NCBI GenBank assembly: GCA_009823395.1 | Contig: CM020505.1 | Location: 6,193,629 to 6,257,628, forward strand | Direction: 5' to 3' | Source: Thamnaconus septentrionalis | Lineage: Eukaryota > Chordata > Actinopteri > Tetraodontiformes > Monacanthidae | Length of the DNA: 64,000 bases | Shown: positions 43,261 to 55,855 of the stretch, in pieces | Layout: each line of letters starts with the position of its first letter | Position numbering within the stretch: the first letter of the stretch is position 1 | Program-made: the position numbers and the translations under genes | Notes under the pieces: model-generated | The model's database searches: none | What the model saw: the letters and a program-made list of their open reading frames with translations, nothing else | What the model was told of the DNA's origin: nothing

Positions 43261-44604
43261 AGAGTGAAAATGTCAAAGAGAGGAAAGAAACATCACAGAC
43301 TTTGGTATGCACTGTATTACATTTTTACAATACTAAAACAAGACTTGCTGAGGGGTGCAAGTACCTCTCCAATGAGCCTGAGTGCATATTTTTTGGGGGT
43401 TTCAGACCTGCAAAACCTTTTGTTATACATTTAATAGATGTTCATATGCAAAGGACAAAGAAAGTGGTGGGTAAGGGATTTCAACTTCCAATAAAGCCAT
43501 AAACTATTTAAATATTCCAGTTACAGAGAAGCACATTAGCTTGCACACTACAGTATCTTGAGATGTCTTCAGGAGTTGCCTTTATATTCCAGTTCAACAA
43601 ACAATCGCAGGCAGCCGGACAAATGACAAATGCCTTTGTCTGAGCGCATTTTCCCTTTATTGACTAAAGAGGCAGAAAGCACATGATATTTCTTTCAATC
43701 ACACAATTTCAAAAAGAAAAAGAATAGTTCAGTGTGAAAGTAGCCAAGTCAAGAATATGCTCAATGACAGCCAGGTCACCTGAAGTTTTTGTCATTCTTC
43801 AAAACCTGTCGTCATTCATGGATGAGACAATTACAATAACAAAGGGGTTGGACTAGATAGACCCCACATACTTTGGTGTCTTTACTGGGATGGAAGGTCA
43901 TGTGACATGAAGATAATAGCCACACAATATGGTCACTTCACTTACTGGCTTAATTTTTGCATCTTTAAAATGTGAATGATATTAAATTGAACATTTTAAA
44001 ATGAGTGTAAAGACAAAGTATGAACATCAAACAGCAATGCTTTACATATCAGATCTGTTTATTAGCATGTGATGTGAAATCAGATTACATGATGATATAA
44101 ACTAGCCAGATGTGAAATCTTTGACATTGGACTTAAGCCATCCTGACATTTGCGTCAACCATCTTCTACTTTTTATGCTTCAGTGTCTGAATGTATATAT
44201 GTATCGGAATGTACCTGATAAATACAGCTGCCTATAACGCTTAAGCATATAGCCTAAAAACATATTGCATATTTTGGCACAAAGAGAAACTGCAAAGCTA
44301 ACGTTACACTTACGAAATGTTTGAGCTGCAAGGCACAAGTTTTTAGTTGTTCTGTCCACTTTGACTCCAAAGCCATTGTTTTCAATGAGTAACTGGCCTG
44401 TTTTCAATGCTGTCAGCCAAAATTGATTTGTCTTTGTGCATTGACAGCATTGAGCATGTTTGAAATGACATGTCAGTGCATGTAATGAAGTGCCTATACT
44501 TATAGTTAATTACAGAGCCATTTAGTACAATGTCCAGTTCCACACCAGCCTCTAGGTATCTCCTTTTATATCCTGTGAACAGGATGAAAAATGCTACACG
44601 TTGC

Positions 44605-44632
44605 TTTTTTTTTTTTTTTTTTTTTTTTTTTT
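44605..44632. repeat. Poly-T tract
   Basis: Twenty-eight consecutive T bases. It may be the poly-A tail of a minus-strand retroelement, but no body is recognisable beside it. Confidence 0.9.
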
Positions 44633-46976
44633 GAGGCTGCAGGGATTTAAGAAAAAAAAGTACTGCATTTTTTCTGGTGATCTGGCGGCTGGCGGTAGGT
44701 AGGGGCTCTGTGCACAAGTCAGCAGTTTATAAAAGTTCTTGACTTAAACAGTGAATGGAGGCTACGTGGCCTGAAAAAGTTGTGCTGAAAGGATGGCTGG
44801 TAGACAGACAATAAGTTTGTCAGTTTTCTTACTATCTGCTCAACTGCTCTCCATTCCATTGCTTTTATTATCCACTTCTATTTTTGCTAGAAAAGTTTGT
44901 TTATATGATGCTTGAAATTTCACTCTGAAAGCATTTTATCGCTGACTCATCTAGTTCAAATACTTTTGTTTGGAACTGAGGGTATTAATGGAAGATATTA
45001 AATGAAGGTAGTTCTTTTAAACCTCTGTATTTTCTTTTGAATTGTGAATCAATAAACCAGGAAAGCAGTATTCATCATCATCTCAGACAGTTTTATCTTG
45101 CTCTTTTATCACAGTCATGTTTGGTTAAAATCCAATCTGTGTTTTTGCATATTTTACTTCAGGACAAGGAAAGTAAATAGCAACATTTTAATCGCTCTGA
45201 AATTCTGCTCTATCTACTGTGCATCTTGGAAAGTTGACTTGTGTGACTGAATCAGTGAAAATTAAGGAATGTCTATGGTTCCATTTAATACATCCAGAAA
45301 TATGAGTCTATGCTCCCTGAAAACGTGACTCCTGAATAGAGTCAAATAGACAATCCAAAGAGAAAAAAGCCTTTATTGAGCTGTGAATTGAACTGAAATG
45401 CAATTGGGATTTTATTGGTTTTATTTCACTTTTTTCAGAAATATTGCATTCACTATTTTAAGATAATCTCACGACAGACACTCTGTCATAGACTGCCACA
45501 TTAGTGGCATATAAGGGATGAACAACGTGTATTGAATTCTTGAGCTGCATGAAACTAAATCTTCAACTCAACACTTTTGGAAGAGAAGTTTAAACCAAAA
45601 TAATAATGATTCAAACTGTGTCTGGCAATATTTCGGACATCTAGGTTTGGACAACACACACAAAAACACCCACAACAAAACAAACAACTGTCATTTCTTC
45701 TTCTCTTCAATGTCATCCCTTCCATGAGGAAAATGGAAAGGACTGTGGAAGCCCCAAAGAGCCATGTGAACACAACAGCCAATTGTTGTGGAGACAGAGA
45801 TCTCCATTTGTACTCGAGTCAAGGACATATTCTGCATATTCACCCATCCACAGGGCATTGAAGGTCAACTTGGGGCCACACACAATATATTATGATAATT
45901 GTGTCTACACTGTGAGAATGTAAAACAGTCATTAATTAGCACTGACAGTCCCAGACTCGTCCTCGTGTTCTCTTGCTTTTAACCTTGCTGGAGTGCATAC
46001 AGGCCTGATAAGGTGCCACAGCCCCACATTCTCTATAAAGAGGTTGTGCCTCTGCTCGTGTGATACCACTCAAGGGACACTGGGTGGCATTTACATCTTT
46101 TAGTTTGCCTCTATCTTTCCTCCTCACTGCTCTGTGTCTGATATACCTAAGACCTATTGGTCTGTTGTTAAAACTAATTAGAAAAACGTCCATACATCCA
46201 TGCATCCATCTTCTACACCTGCTTCCTCCTGCACCCAGGGTTGTGGGTTGAAAATGTGCTCCTTCCAGCCTAACATCTGTGGTCAATGGAAGTCTTGTTT
46301 TGTCAGCCTTAAGGAACTGGTGAACCTGGTTAACAATTTACTAGTTTTCCAAGGAGCCATTCATTTTTCCGTCACTATGCCTGAAGCGATTGAACCAAGA
46401 ATTCCACTGTCTATTTTTACCACTTCATTTCTACAGCAGTCTGTCAAGTTCTTAGTTCACCCAATGTTAGAATGTGCAACTGGTCAGAATGTGGTTACTT
46501 GGTGGGTGTGTAATGTGCCATTACTCAGCAATTACCATCCAACAGCCAACTGGAGTCAAAACACTGTTTGTGGAGCTTTTGTTTAAACCCTCCAGTTAAC
46601 ACTAAAGTTGTAACATAGTTTCTCTGCAAACAGATGATAAAACATTAGCACTACTCAAGGGGTTGGGAGGTGTGGATGATTCTATGAGCCCAGCAGTCTT
46701 GGGGATCTCAGAGGATGCCATTATTTATAGGCTGTGTGGAACTGCGGCACAAACTGATATTTAGTCTGTGGAACAGAAAATTCCAGCTTTGTCCTTGTCT
46801 GGGCAAACTGTACTGTACATACTGATAACCCTATGAAAAAAACAAACTATTCCAGACAAATTTGAGACATGCATAAATGCAGTGTTTGAGCTAAAATTGC
46901 AAATAAAAACTACTGAAAAAAACGGTCAGGTCTTTTTTGTTAAGCACTGTGGGTTGCATTTCCTTTTGCATGAACA

Positions 46977-46980
<4 letters not shown>

Positions 46981-47034
<54 letters not shown>
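46981..47034. repeat. AT microsatellite
   Basis: About 26 AT units followed by ATT/TATA-rich sequence to 47090. It is self-complementary and can extrude a cruciform. Confidence 0.95.
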
Positions 47035-47038
<4 letters not shown>

Positions 47039-47972
47039 ATTATATATATATATAAGTATTATTATTATCATTATTATGAATAAATATTTTTCAAGAGAGT
47101 GCAGAATACCTGTGAGTTGTTTTTTTTCAACTCACTGTGCCGTTATCCCAGAGCTGCCACGATTCACTCTGCACCATAGACATCACCACTGTTGTTCAGG
47201 GAAATCAATGCGCTGTAATTAGGCATTTATTCTGGCCCTGCATCAGCAGATCTGCTCAGTGTGTGAATCCCAGTAGATTTAATTTGTCTCCTTTGAATTT
47301 CAGCAGGACACTGTCCTTTACATGCTCTGAGTAGATAGTAAGTCATGTTATTTTATTTGATTTGTTTGCTATATATGATCGTTTTGAAAGTGTATTTGAC
47401 CTTCAGAAACTTGAGCAGGGTAGATGTAAGAATTTAATCTAACATGCCAATGTGACAAAGTGGTTGCAGTTATGATGCATTGTGGGAGCTAAAGTCATAG
47501 ATCTTCAATTTATTAGCTATTTTACACATTTAAATATATCTTGCTCATATGCTGTTCCTGGGTTATACATCAAAATAAGTCTAAAAGGTGGAGAGAGTTC
47601 AAATTGGGGCAGTTCCAGATGCTGTAAGACATCAAGTGCATTCTGATCTTCAGAGCAGACGGACAGAGACAAAGAGAAAAAGGCTTAGAATGTTGAAAAG
47701 AAGGAGAGAAAATGTGGCAGAGACACGAGCCACCACGCAGGCCTGTTTCAAGATTCAGCCCGTATTGTTCTCCCTTTACAATCTGATGAAATAAACCCTA
47801 CACCAGGAGACAGCGCAGCCCGCGGTTACTTGGCTGGTAAGAGAGGATTCCTCAACTTTTTCCATCCATTCACTGAGATTAAGGTCTGCTTTCATCTGCC
47901 TCCCTGTAGCCCAAATTCTTCTGAACCCATCAACCTCCGAGGCCTACAGAGCTCAAAGTGGGAACCCTGCTC

Positions 47973-48030
47973 AACACACACACGCGCGCACGCACACACG
48001 CATGCACACACACGCACACACACACACACA
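47973..48030. repeat. CA microsatellite with CG interruptions
   Basis: An alternating purine-pyrimidine tract made of CACA with CGCG and CATG steps. It is of the kind that can form Z-DNA. Confidence 0.85.
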
Positions 48031-48767
48031 TTATTTGAAAAGAATATTATGTAATAAATGCAAACATGAACACAAATGCATCCATATATGGGGAAAAATG
48101 GAAATATGGAAATAGCTTGCAGGAAATTCAGGTTCAGAATTTTTCAATAAAAAGGTAAAAAGTTAAAATTATGAGCATGCTCCTAAAATTCTTCAATATT
48201 TTCATAAGAACCTTTCTTTATAAACCTTACGTGAAGTCCGAACTTGTCTGTTAATTCTAATATATATATGTTGTTTTTTTTTTATTTCAGCAATGTTGGT
48301 GTCCAAGTTTTGATGCTTATCAAACTGATTGCCTGACCATTCCATGTTACTGAGCTCCCCGGAGCTGCTTGAGGACACGATCGCTCGTCCAAATGGCCGA
48401 CGCTGACTAGAGAGCAGTGGAAAACATGCTAATAAGGTCTTAATGGAATCAGTCATGCACGCAAATACAGCTGCACAAACACATTAGGCAAACACATAGT
48501 TCACTGAGTCAAAGCACTCGGGAATTGACATTAAAAAAAAAAAAAAAATAAGGCCACAATGTCACAGTAACAAGCTTGCCATGCACAACGTATAACGCAT
48601 TGCGTACTTCCATCATAAAGAGAATTTTAAACAGCTGCGGTTGTCACAGAGAGAACTGTAATCACTCATCGGATAACTGAGACAATAAGTGTGATTTGTT
48701 TTTAATAACTTTTATGTCTTCCTTAAAAACAGCAACAACATGGGTTGAATTCAGCTTTTAAGCTCAT

Positions 48768-49150
48768 GTTAAAGGGGACCTATTATGAAAAACCTTTTCA
48801 GCTCTTTTTTTTCTTTGCTGCACTGGCATGCCGACTAACACAGCAAGTACGAAAAATAAGAACTTTCAGATTTCTTGATGGGTTTGGCTTTTTTCTGCGT
48901 TACTGCACTGAAATGAGCCGTTCAGATTTTGGGGGGCTCTCTACATGAGAAGCTGACTTGATTATCAAAGCAACAACTCTGCAGAGGTTTTTCTGTGTGT
49001 GTGTGTGTGTGTTTTAGTATGGACATAGCTTCACTCTGTTGAACACTAATTGCCATCTTCTCTAAAAGGTAGCTGCAGTGAGCAGACGGCCAATCACAAG
49101 GGAGTGGGCTGTTCCAAGGCGGAGCAACGGGTGGAGCAGGTAGGGGAGGG
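48768..49150. repeat. Teleost dispersed repeat starting AAAGGGGACCTATTATGAA
   Basis: The opening AAAGGGGACCTATTATGAA, the middle GAAATGAGCCGTTCAGATTT and the end CCAATCACAAGGGAGTGGGC occur in this order in a widespread fish repeat. There is no coding capacity. A GT run (48994-49012) has expanded inside it. Confidence 0.55.
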
Positions 49151-49226
49151 CGGAAGACAGCCAGAACAGTCCGTGGATGAATTATAAGAACTGGATACAA
49201 TGACACTGACAATCTATGTTTGCAAC

Positions 49227-49232
49227 TTTAAT
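49227..49232 (-). terminator. fah: Candidate FAH polyadenylation signal
   Basis: ATTAAA on the minus strand, 233 nt after the FAH stop codon. This is the first good hexamer downstream. Placement is inference only. Confidence 0.4.
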
Positions 49233-49464
49233 CATGGTACAGCAGGAACAATGTCAAGTTATGTGGCTGTCAGCTCCTCACTGGTTTACAATAGAAAATA
49301 AACAAAACTGCAACACCATAGTTTTGTGATGATACCATTTCATTTCTATCATTGTAATGAAATGGACAATGAATGGCAAAGTCCAGTGAGAAATTATAGT
49401 GTTATAGTGTGTGAGTTTTTGTAGGAACCAGGATGAGAGTCACACAAGTAATGAGGTTTTAGTG

Positions 49465-49535
49465 TTATAAGGCAGGGAGGATGGTTCCCATGCAGGGTCC
49501 AAAGCCAACTCGGTATCCGCTTCCCTGGCAGTAAC
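49465..49535 (-). CDS. fah: FAH coding exon 14 (last), residues 394-416 and stop
   Basis: It encodes [23 protein letters not shown] and TAA at 49467-49465. The acceptor is TTTTCACAG. The tail is three residues shorter than human. Confidence 0.96.
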
Positions 49536-52500
49536 CTGTGAAAAGGAGAGACGAGAGTGTGTATTATTAGAAACAGTAACACATCTTTGTCTCTTCACAT
49601 CCTGTTTCCTTTGCAAGTTACTTACAACCCATTTCCTCTTTCTAAGTGTCTCACGCGCTAAACCTTCTTGTTTCACGATATGTGAAACATACTGTATGTC
49701 TGTCCCACATTAATACACTACTGTAAAGGACAGTCTGAATGCTGCATGTTAGCACGTGTCAATCATAGTGTAATTTCAGTAATTTGGCACAATTAGCACC
49801 ATGTTGAAGGCACGCTAACCTGTGATGGTGACCGTGTCTCCATCCTTCAGGAAAGTTCTGCTTTCGCCGCCTCCCAGATCAATAGTCTTGGATCCCCTCC
49901 ATGACAACTCCAGCATTGAACCAAAACTCTCAGGATCCTTTAGAGATGCAATACACACAGTTTAGATACTTTGCATTAGCGTGACAGCTTGTGTTTTTGT
50001 TCAAACTAGCCTTCTCTTTCATTGCTAATGCTTGTTTAACTATTTTGCCAATTGTTTTAGTAATATAAGCCTGCGATATATCTTGAACTTGAAAAATTAA
50101 CTAAACACAAAGCTCAATTGCAGTTTAAAAACCAACTACTGTGAAAAAAAAAACACATTTCGGCTGCTGGGCATGAAGATGTGCACGCACTCACCGATCC
50201 ACTGATGGTGCCAGAAGCCATCAAGTCTCCTGGTCTGACGTTGCAGCCATTGACTGTGTGATGAGAAAGCTGCTGCTTCATGGTCCAGTACATGTGCTAG
50301 AGATGAAGAGAGAAACAGTTTGGTTTGTTTTTCTTTGAAATGCATGAGGGGAGAAATTGTTATACTTGATACTGGTCACCAGAGTAATGTGTGTAGTGCG
50401 CATGATAGGAACTAACATGAGAGATGTTAGTTCCAATTAAAGAACAGGATGTTGGGACCTGATTCCTTCCTTATTTTTTGTTATTTCAATAACAAATAAT
50501 AATGCAAAAAAAAAAACAACAGTTGTCAAAGTCAAAATCAGTTGGGGCTTTTAATGTTTAAATAATAAATGCAAAGCTCACAAACTTGGCTAAAATCTTT
50601 GCAATCAACTTTGAGAATCATTGCAATCACTGTAGAGTCATTAAAATAAATAGCAATAATCATATATTCTGTGGCACATCACTGCTAACCAGTGAAAGAT
50701 GCCTGTAAAAGCAGTTTCTGTGTTGTACATGAGTAAAAATTTCTGAAACGTCACCTGTGAGTTTTGTTCAATTTGACTTGTTTTATTTGTAGGGCCAATC
50801 TACAAGCTGACAACACATTATTTTTATTCAGAGCACTACTGTCCATAATCCTAAAATGCATGCTTGTGTTGTTCACTGTTTTTGAGGAGCTCTGGCTTCG
50901 TATAGAAGGTTTTACCTTAAAATTTGACTTGCAGATGGTTGCCGCGTCTGCCATGTCCTGTCCTTGAAGAGACAAAGAAAAAGGAAAACACCAAGTTCCA
51001 AAAATGTAGTCACTTGTAGTTTGTTTTCTTTCTTTCCACCAGAACATTAATATGCAAGATGATGGGAAAATGGAAGGAATGCGGAGTATTGCTTACTAAT
51101 ATTGCAAAAAAAAAAAAAAAAACAAGTTTAATCACTTAATTGTGTGTGTGGTACCTTTCAGGGACACAAACAGGTTGATGTTGAAGGTGTAAGGGTCTGG
51201 GTGTTGGAGGTAGGGGAGGGGTTCTGGATCCTGCAGGGATAACAGAAACAATAGCTTCAGGCTCATAGACAGCAACATAATACTGGTGCACCACATTAGA
51301 AGGGCAGCGGCTTAAAGTACAGGCGACTGACGTTTGGTAAAAAACAATTGTGGAGATAACTGTTAAAGTCTGATCAAATGACGAGGCAGAAGAGCCTTGA
51401 ATGACAATACATACATACTGTATTAAAAATGCATTATGTATAGCTGTACCCTGTGCTCTAATGAGGAACATAACCTCCAGATAAAACTATAAAAGAAAAA
51501 AAAGGTTATCACTTTAATTAGTTAAAGAAGTGATTCATGCAGCAACCTGAATGGGGTTGGGCTCTACAAAAGGTAACAGCGCCTCCATGGGGACGACCCA
51601 GGGGGAGATGGTTGTGCCGAAGTTCTTCCCCAGGAAAGGACCCAGAGGAACATACTCCCATGCCTGGATGTCTCTGGCTGCAAAATATTTGAAAAACGCC
51701 AAATCACGTGATTTCAAGAATGAGAAATTTAAAAAATCATAAAATTAAAAAAAAAAAAAAATGCTGAGCGACTGGCGAGTGACTACTGAAGCATCAAGGA
51801 TCACAACAGTCGGAGTGGAACTAACAGAAAAAATGTTGGAGGTTTGTTCAGAATATTAGATGGCAGCCAAACAGCTCAGCTTATTTGAGTTACTGTTCCC
51901 CTACGACGGTCTCCAACTTGTCCGTTCTCTCCTGAGCCCAGACAGCAATGAGACATATTTCTCAAACCCCTGCCGCTCACTGTATATTTTCTCTTTTTCA
52001 GACCTCGGAGACAGCTGTGCATGACAATCCCAGCAGATCAGCACTTCCTGATGTACTCAAAAAGCCTGTATGGTAACCAACAACCTTGTCACATTCACTT
52101 AAACCCTCTTTCTTCCCTTCTTTGGCCAATGGAGACAGAGGAACTGGCCTGACTGAGTGCATGAATGTGGCGGCAGTAAAAGTGGATATTAGGGAAAATG
52201 ACAGTCAGGAGGCTAAAGCACCGTGCACTGTCTCTTCAGAGATCACCAGCTTGATAAATAATACATATTCCTACTGATGTTTTGATGATGACTGACTCTT
52301 GCATTTTATTTCTAAAACCATTTCAATTAAACTTAATCTCGAGTGACAGCCCCAGCATGTATAATGCAGATGTGAATTAGGGAACAAGTTGGCTTCCTAA
52401 GTGAAACGTCACTGCTAATTATTAGCGGCTGTGGTTGATTTGGAGTTATATCAAAACCTGGTCAAACGTGTGATGATGTCAGAACCTTTTGCTTGACTGT

Positions 52501-55500
52501 ATTTATCATTTCTTTACATTCCTCTTGGAAAGTTACATGACTCCTTTTCATTTTCAAATCCTTGACTCAATAGAAAACGAAAAAGGAGGTAGAAACAGAG
52601 AGGGTAGGAAAGCTCTATATTGGCACTCAAGTGCCTTGTCTAACTTTGAGCTCGATGTACTTGTTGTATTGCGGTGTTAATGTGACAGCCTTACCGCTCC
52701 AGTCATTCATCAACACCATCCCAAAGATGTGTTTATGGGCCTCTTTGATTGGAATGGACTCCCCGAGCCGAGTCTCTCCTCCAACAAAGAAAGCCTGGTC
52801 AAAGAGAAGAACGTTAGACTGATATTTGATATCACAAAGGAAGGCCAAGGCTATCACATGCTGACATTGGTCTCACCAGTTATGCAAGTAATCAGAATAA
52901 GCAAAGACTATAATCACCATCTCAAGCTCAATGTCCAACTGCTTTGACGGGCCAAACACTGGAGGTTTTGCTGCAAAAAAAAGGCCACATACAGTAGTTA
53001 TTGATTGCAACCTAGCAGAGATAAAAATGGTTTGTGGCTGTGACTCAAATGCAAGTTGCAAAGTCTGAAAAAAAAAACATGTAAAGCAGAAAACGTACTC
53101 TGGTCAGGTCTCATCTGGCCGGATGGTCGACGGAGAGGGGTTCCAGAGACGACGACTGATGATGCCCGACCATGGTATCCAACTGGAAGCCTCAACCTGC
53201 ATTGCAAAATATTCAAATTAGCACAACCGCTGGTAACAGGTAGAAGGACGATGCAAAGTCCTCAAAGGGATCTGAATGCCGCTCACAGAATTCAGAGACA
53301 CCAAAGCAGAGACGCAGCAGCCATGAAAAGGTGAAATGCTAAGCTGACTTAGTTTAAAATGCTGCTCCATCCCAGTGTGGCCTGTTTGCCCTCTGACAAC
53401 ACATGGCATTGGAATATAACAAATGAAACCGAACAAAAGTAAACTAACCACACTAACTAAATAAAATCACACGTTAGCATCCATCCATTTAGAACACGCA
53501 AAGATGATATATAAATTATGTCTAAGAGCTGCTCAAGTATCCAACACCTGTAGAACAAAAATTCAAGTCCGTACAAAGTCAAAAGAACAAAATGAATTTA
53601 TCATAAAACTGTAAACCAACACAGTGACGTTGTCTACACTCAGTGGACTAATTCAAATTCATTCAGCAACTATTGTGAAAAATATTTTCTGACAATCATA
53701 ATTTGTGTTATTTTGATTGGAGAAGAATTGAGCGCCTCGTGGGAAAGTCTGCAAATTATCTGCCTCACCAGAGCAGAGGTGTCAAATTCTACAGGAAACA
53801 GATTTACCCCCAACTATCTTAGCATTTCCGCTGGAAAGAACAAATATATATTGCCTTTATCACTGAGGCTGCGTGCAGCGTCCCAGAGAGACAGTGAGGC
53901 CGAAAAATTACTTTGAAAAACCTTGGTGGCGTCTGTCCCAAGCCTGCATTCACACAGAGCTAGTAAGATTTTGCCATAACAGCAGGAACACACAGGATTC
54001 AAGCTCAACGACAAAGTGCCATTTTGACTGACTACTTACCAGTTTGGCATGAGAGCATTTTCCTTTCCCCTGAACATGGTGCCCACATTGGTAGCATGAT
54101 CTCGTGAGGAGTAAAAGTCAGTGTAGTCACCTGTGGTGTTAATTAGGGGAGAGAAATTTAATGAAATACTGACATTTGACCTTTTTTTCTCACCATCCAT
54201 GAGCAATATACAGTGTATAATGTACAGTACAGCTGGCGGTTGTTGCTTTTAAACTCCATCTTATCTGCCCTAAAATATTGCAAATGTTTGTCATTCATTT
54301 ATGGTAAACACTTTTAAAGTTAGGTAACTTTAAAACTGTAAAAGTCCATCTGTAAAAGCTCTGACCGACAACTCATCTGAATAAAGGTTGAGTTTCATTT
54401 ACTCTTGAAGGTTGAGTAAAAGAAACTGCACTGTTTTTTCGTCGCTTGAAAGCCGACCGACCTTTGAAACTAGTCAGTCAGCAGGTCAGTCAGTCATCCA
54501 GTTTCATTTGGGAGTTGGGAAAATTGGGTTTTACGGTTTAAAAGGTTCAGTGAACAACGTTGGGCTTTAATCTCTGTGATAATTGGTCACAATAGCTAAA
54601 TCATACTACGTGAAACAATTACCCTAATGAGGCATAAAAAATGAATCAAACTTCTGTTGAATGGGGGGATGGCTGACAGTTAAGGCTTACCAATGTCTGC
54701 AGGAAGGTGCATCGTTGCTGCACTCTGATGGACAAAAGCCCTGTAGACATGAGGAAAACATGCAAAGTCCTCTTGAAATAAGCAGAAAAGATCTGAGAGG
54801 TGAGCTGTGTGATAAGACTGGACACTTTGAAATATTATTTGCTAACAAATATTTTTATTTGTTTTATTATACTTTGTATTTCCATAGTAGAAATAAGTAG
54901 ACAACTGTCTTTTAAACCTGAGGTGTTTTTTTTTTTTTTTTTTAATGTTTAGGTACCGTGTCATTGTTGTTTGTCTTTAACAGTTAATGAAACTACAAAC
55001 TGTGACCTGACTTTGGGTGTCGCTGGGAGCAAAGTCACAAAAAGTGCAAACGTCTGATGAAGATATTATCTTGTGTGTACTTCGGTGATCTCTGACCTGC
55101 TCCGAAGGCTGACATCATCCCTCAGTGTGCTCTCATTGGCTGACAGCAGCACCTGAAGGGTCACTCTCGCCTCTTTCCAGGCCTCGTAACCAAGAGCCAT
55201 GAATCCATTCAATGTTGGCTTGTAGGCAGAAAGATGATAACACGTAAAGAAGTGCTGTACACATCACACTGCAGTGTGGCATTGAAGCACTCATCAGCAC
55301 TCAAGACATTTATTTTTCACAGCTAAATCAAAGTCATAAAGACTGGAAATGCGACGTTGCACACTGACATACTGAAAAATGTATGATGATTGAAAGAAAA
55401 AGCGGCAGCGTGAGAGGTAGCAGTCGTGATTCAGTTTACCTGGTCAAACACATCCTGATGTTTGCAAATCACAGGCCCTTGGAACAGAGACTTTATAACA

Positions 55501-55855
55501 CTCAGGTCCAAGATCTGATCTCCGATCGCAACACCAATCCGATGTCTGGGCTAAAGGAATGAAGATTGTTTAAACTTTAGTATATCCACGTGGCTCAAGT
55601 CAGTTACTGACACCTGGATCTAAATACAAGTTGACGGTCAGATTCTCTCAAACACAAGACAAAATTAACATGTATAACCAACACAAAATAAATAAAGCTG
55701 TATTTGCAAAGACTGAAAATGAATGCTATGACTTAGACAATGCTATAGCGGTGAAGTTAAAGAGATGGACTTACATTATCAGGTGTGGAAAATATTCCAT
55801 ACGGCAGGTTGTGGAAGGAGAAATCTGAATTTGCATCTACTTTAATGAAGGACAT
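49465..55855 (-). CDS. fah: Fumarylacetoacetase, 14 coding exons, 416 residues
   Basis: FAH hydrolyses fumarylacetoacetate to fumarate and acetoacetate, the last step of tyrosine breakdown in the cytosol. It works as a homodimer with a bound divalent metal. Conceptual splicing gives 1251 nt in one open frame. The N-terminal SH3-like domain covers about residues 1-120 and the catalytic beta-roll domain the rest. Metal ligands Asp126, Glu199, Glu201 and Asp233 are present. So are His133, Tyr159, Arg237, Lys253, Thr350 and Glu364, all at the human numbers. The human enzyme has 419 residues and 14 exons. The start ATG (55855-55853) has A at -3. The last codon TTA is followed by TAA. All introns are GT-AG, the largest about 1 kb. 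No lesion is seen, so the gene should be active. Confidence 0.98.
49820..49937 (-). CDS. fah: FAH coding exon 13, residues 355-394
   Basis: It encodes [20 protein letters not shown] and [11 protein letters not shown]. Glu364 (in MLELSW) is conserved. The acceptor is TCTAAAG and the donor is ACAG/GTTAGC. Confidence 0.97.
50195..50296 (-). CDS. fah: FAH coding exon 12, residues 321-354
   Basis: It encodes [20 protein letters not shown] and [14 protein letters not shown] with active-site Thr350. It is 102 nt, phase 0 at both ends. The donor is TCG/GTGAGT. Confidence 0.98.
50408..50434. repeat. Perfect 11-bp inverted repeat, 5-nt loop
   Basis: GGAACTAACAT and ATGTTAGTTCC face each other in FAH intron 11. 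It is too short for any functional claim. Confidence 0.7.
50916..50962 (-). CDS. fah: FAH coding exon 11, residues 305-320
   Basis: A 47-nt exon encoding [15 protein letters not shown]. The acceptor is CTCTTCAAG and the donor is AAG/GTAAAA. Confidence 0.96.
51155..51230 (-). CDS. fah: FAH coding exon 10, residues 280-305
   Basis: It encodes [25 protein letters not shown]. The acceptor is CCCTGCAG and the donor is AAAG/GTACCA. Confidence 0.97.
51547..51677 (-). CDS. fah: FAH coding exon 9, residues 236-279
   Basis: It encodes [20 protein letters not shown] and [23 protein letters not shown]. Arg237 and Lys253 of the active site are here. The acceptor is TTTTGCAG. Confidence 0.98.
52695..52794 (-). 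CDS. fah: FAH coding exon 8, residues 203-236
   Basis: It encodes [20 protein letters not shown] and [13 protein letters not shown], including metal ligand Asp233. The acceptor is TTTGACCAG and the donor is AGCG/GTAAGG. Confidence 0.98.
52918..52970 (-). CDS. fah: FAH coding exon 7, residues 185-202
   Basis: A 53-nt exon encoding [17 protein letters not shown] with metal ligands Glu199 and Glu201. The acceptor is a T-tract ending TTTGCAG; the donor is ATG/GTGATT. Confidence 0.97.
53099..53196 (-). CDS. fah: FAH coding exon 6, residues 152-185
   Basis: It encodes [20 protein letters not shown] and [12 protein letters not shown]. Tyr159 in GYHGR is the substrate-binding tyrosine. The acceptor is CAATGCAG and the donor is CAGA/GTACGT. 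Confidence 0.98.
54040..54130 (-). CDS. fah: FAH coding exon 5, residues 122-152
   Basis: It encodes [20 protein letters not shown] and GKENALMPN. Asp126 (metal) and His133 (catalytic) are present. The acceptor is ACCACAG and the donor is CTG/GTAAGT. Confidence 0.98.
54691..54740 (-). CDS. fah: FAH coding exon 4, residues 105-122
   Basis: A 50-nt exon encoding [16 protein letters not shown]. The acceptor is GTCTACAG and the donor is ATTG/GTAAGC. Confidence 0.96.
55097..55218 (-). CDS. fah: FAH coding exon 3, residues 65-105
   Basis: It encodes [20 protein letters not shown] and [20 protein letters not shown]. The acceptor is GCCTACAAG and the donor is GCAG/GTCAGA. Confidence 0.97.
55440..55550 (-). 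CDS. fah: FAH coding exon 2, residues 28-64
   Basis: It encodes [20 protein letters not shown] and CKHQDVFDQ of the N-terminal domain. It is 111 nt, phase 0 at both ends. The acceptor is TTCCTTTAG. Confidence 0.97.
55775..55855 (-). CDS. fah: FAH coding exon 1, residues 1-27
   Basis: It encodes [27 protein letters not shown], close to the human amino end. The donor is AAT/GTAAGT. The ATG has AAA before it. Confidence 0.97.

Larger units (their letters stand above)
43261..49226. other. Convergent spacer between CTXND1 and FAH
   Basis: Six kilobases of AT-rich non-coding DNA between two converging genes. It holds a 28-base T-run (44605-44632), an AT repeat (46981-47034), a CA/CG-rich repeat (47973-48030), a CATCCATGCATCCATCTTCT fragment of a fish repeat near 46192 and a dispersed repeat at 48768-49150. 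The 128-codon frame at 46200-46586 shows no known motif. Confidence 0.55.
50963..54690 (-). other. fah: FAH introns longer than 300 bp (contents)
   Basis: Intron 9 (51231-51546), intron 8 (51678-52694), intron 5 (53197-54039) and intron 4 (54131-54690) fall in this range. Intron 11 (50297-50915) and intron 3 (54741-55096) lie just outside it. All are AT-rich. The only repeats I see are short A or T runs and GTCAGTCAG units near 54472-54500. No mobile element with defined ends and no RNA gene is seen. Confidence 0.6.

Noticed and set aside
46200..46586. 128-codon plus-strand frame between CTXND1 and FAH
   Set aside because: It begins in a fish repeat fragment (CATCCATGCATCC), has no known motif and no support from neighbouring exons.
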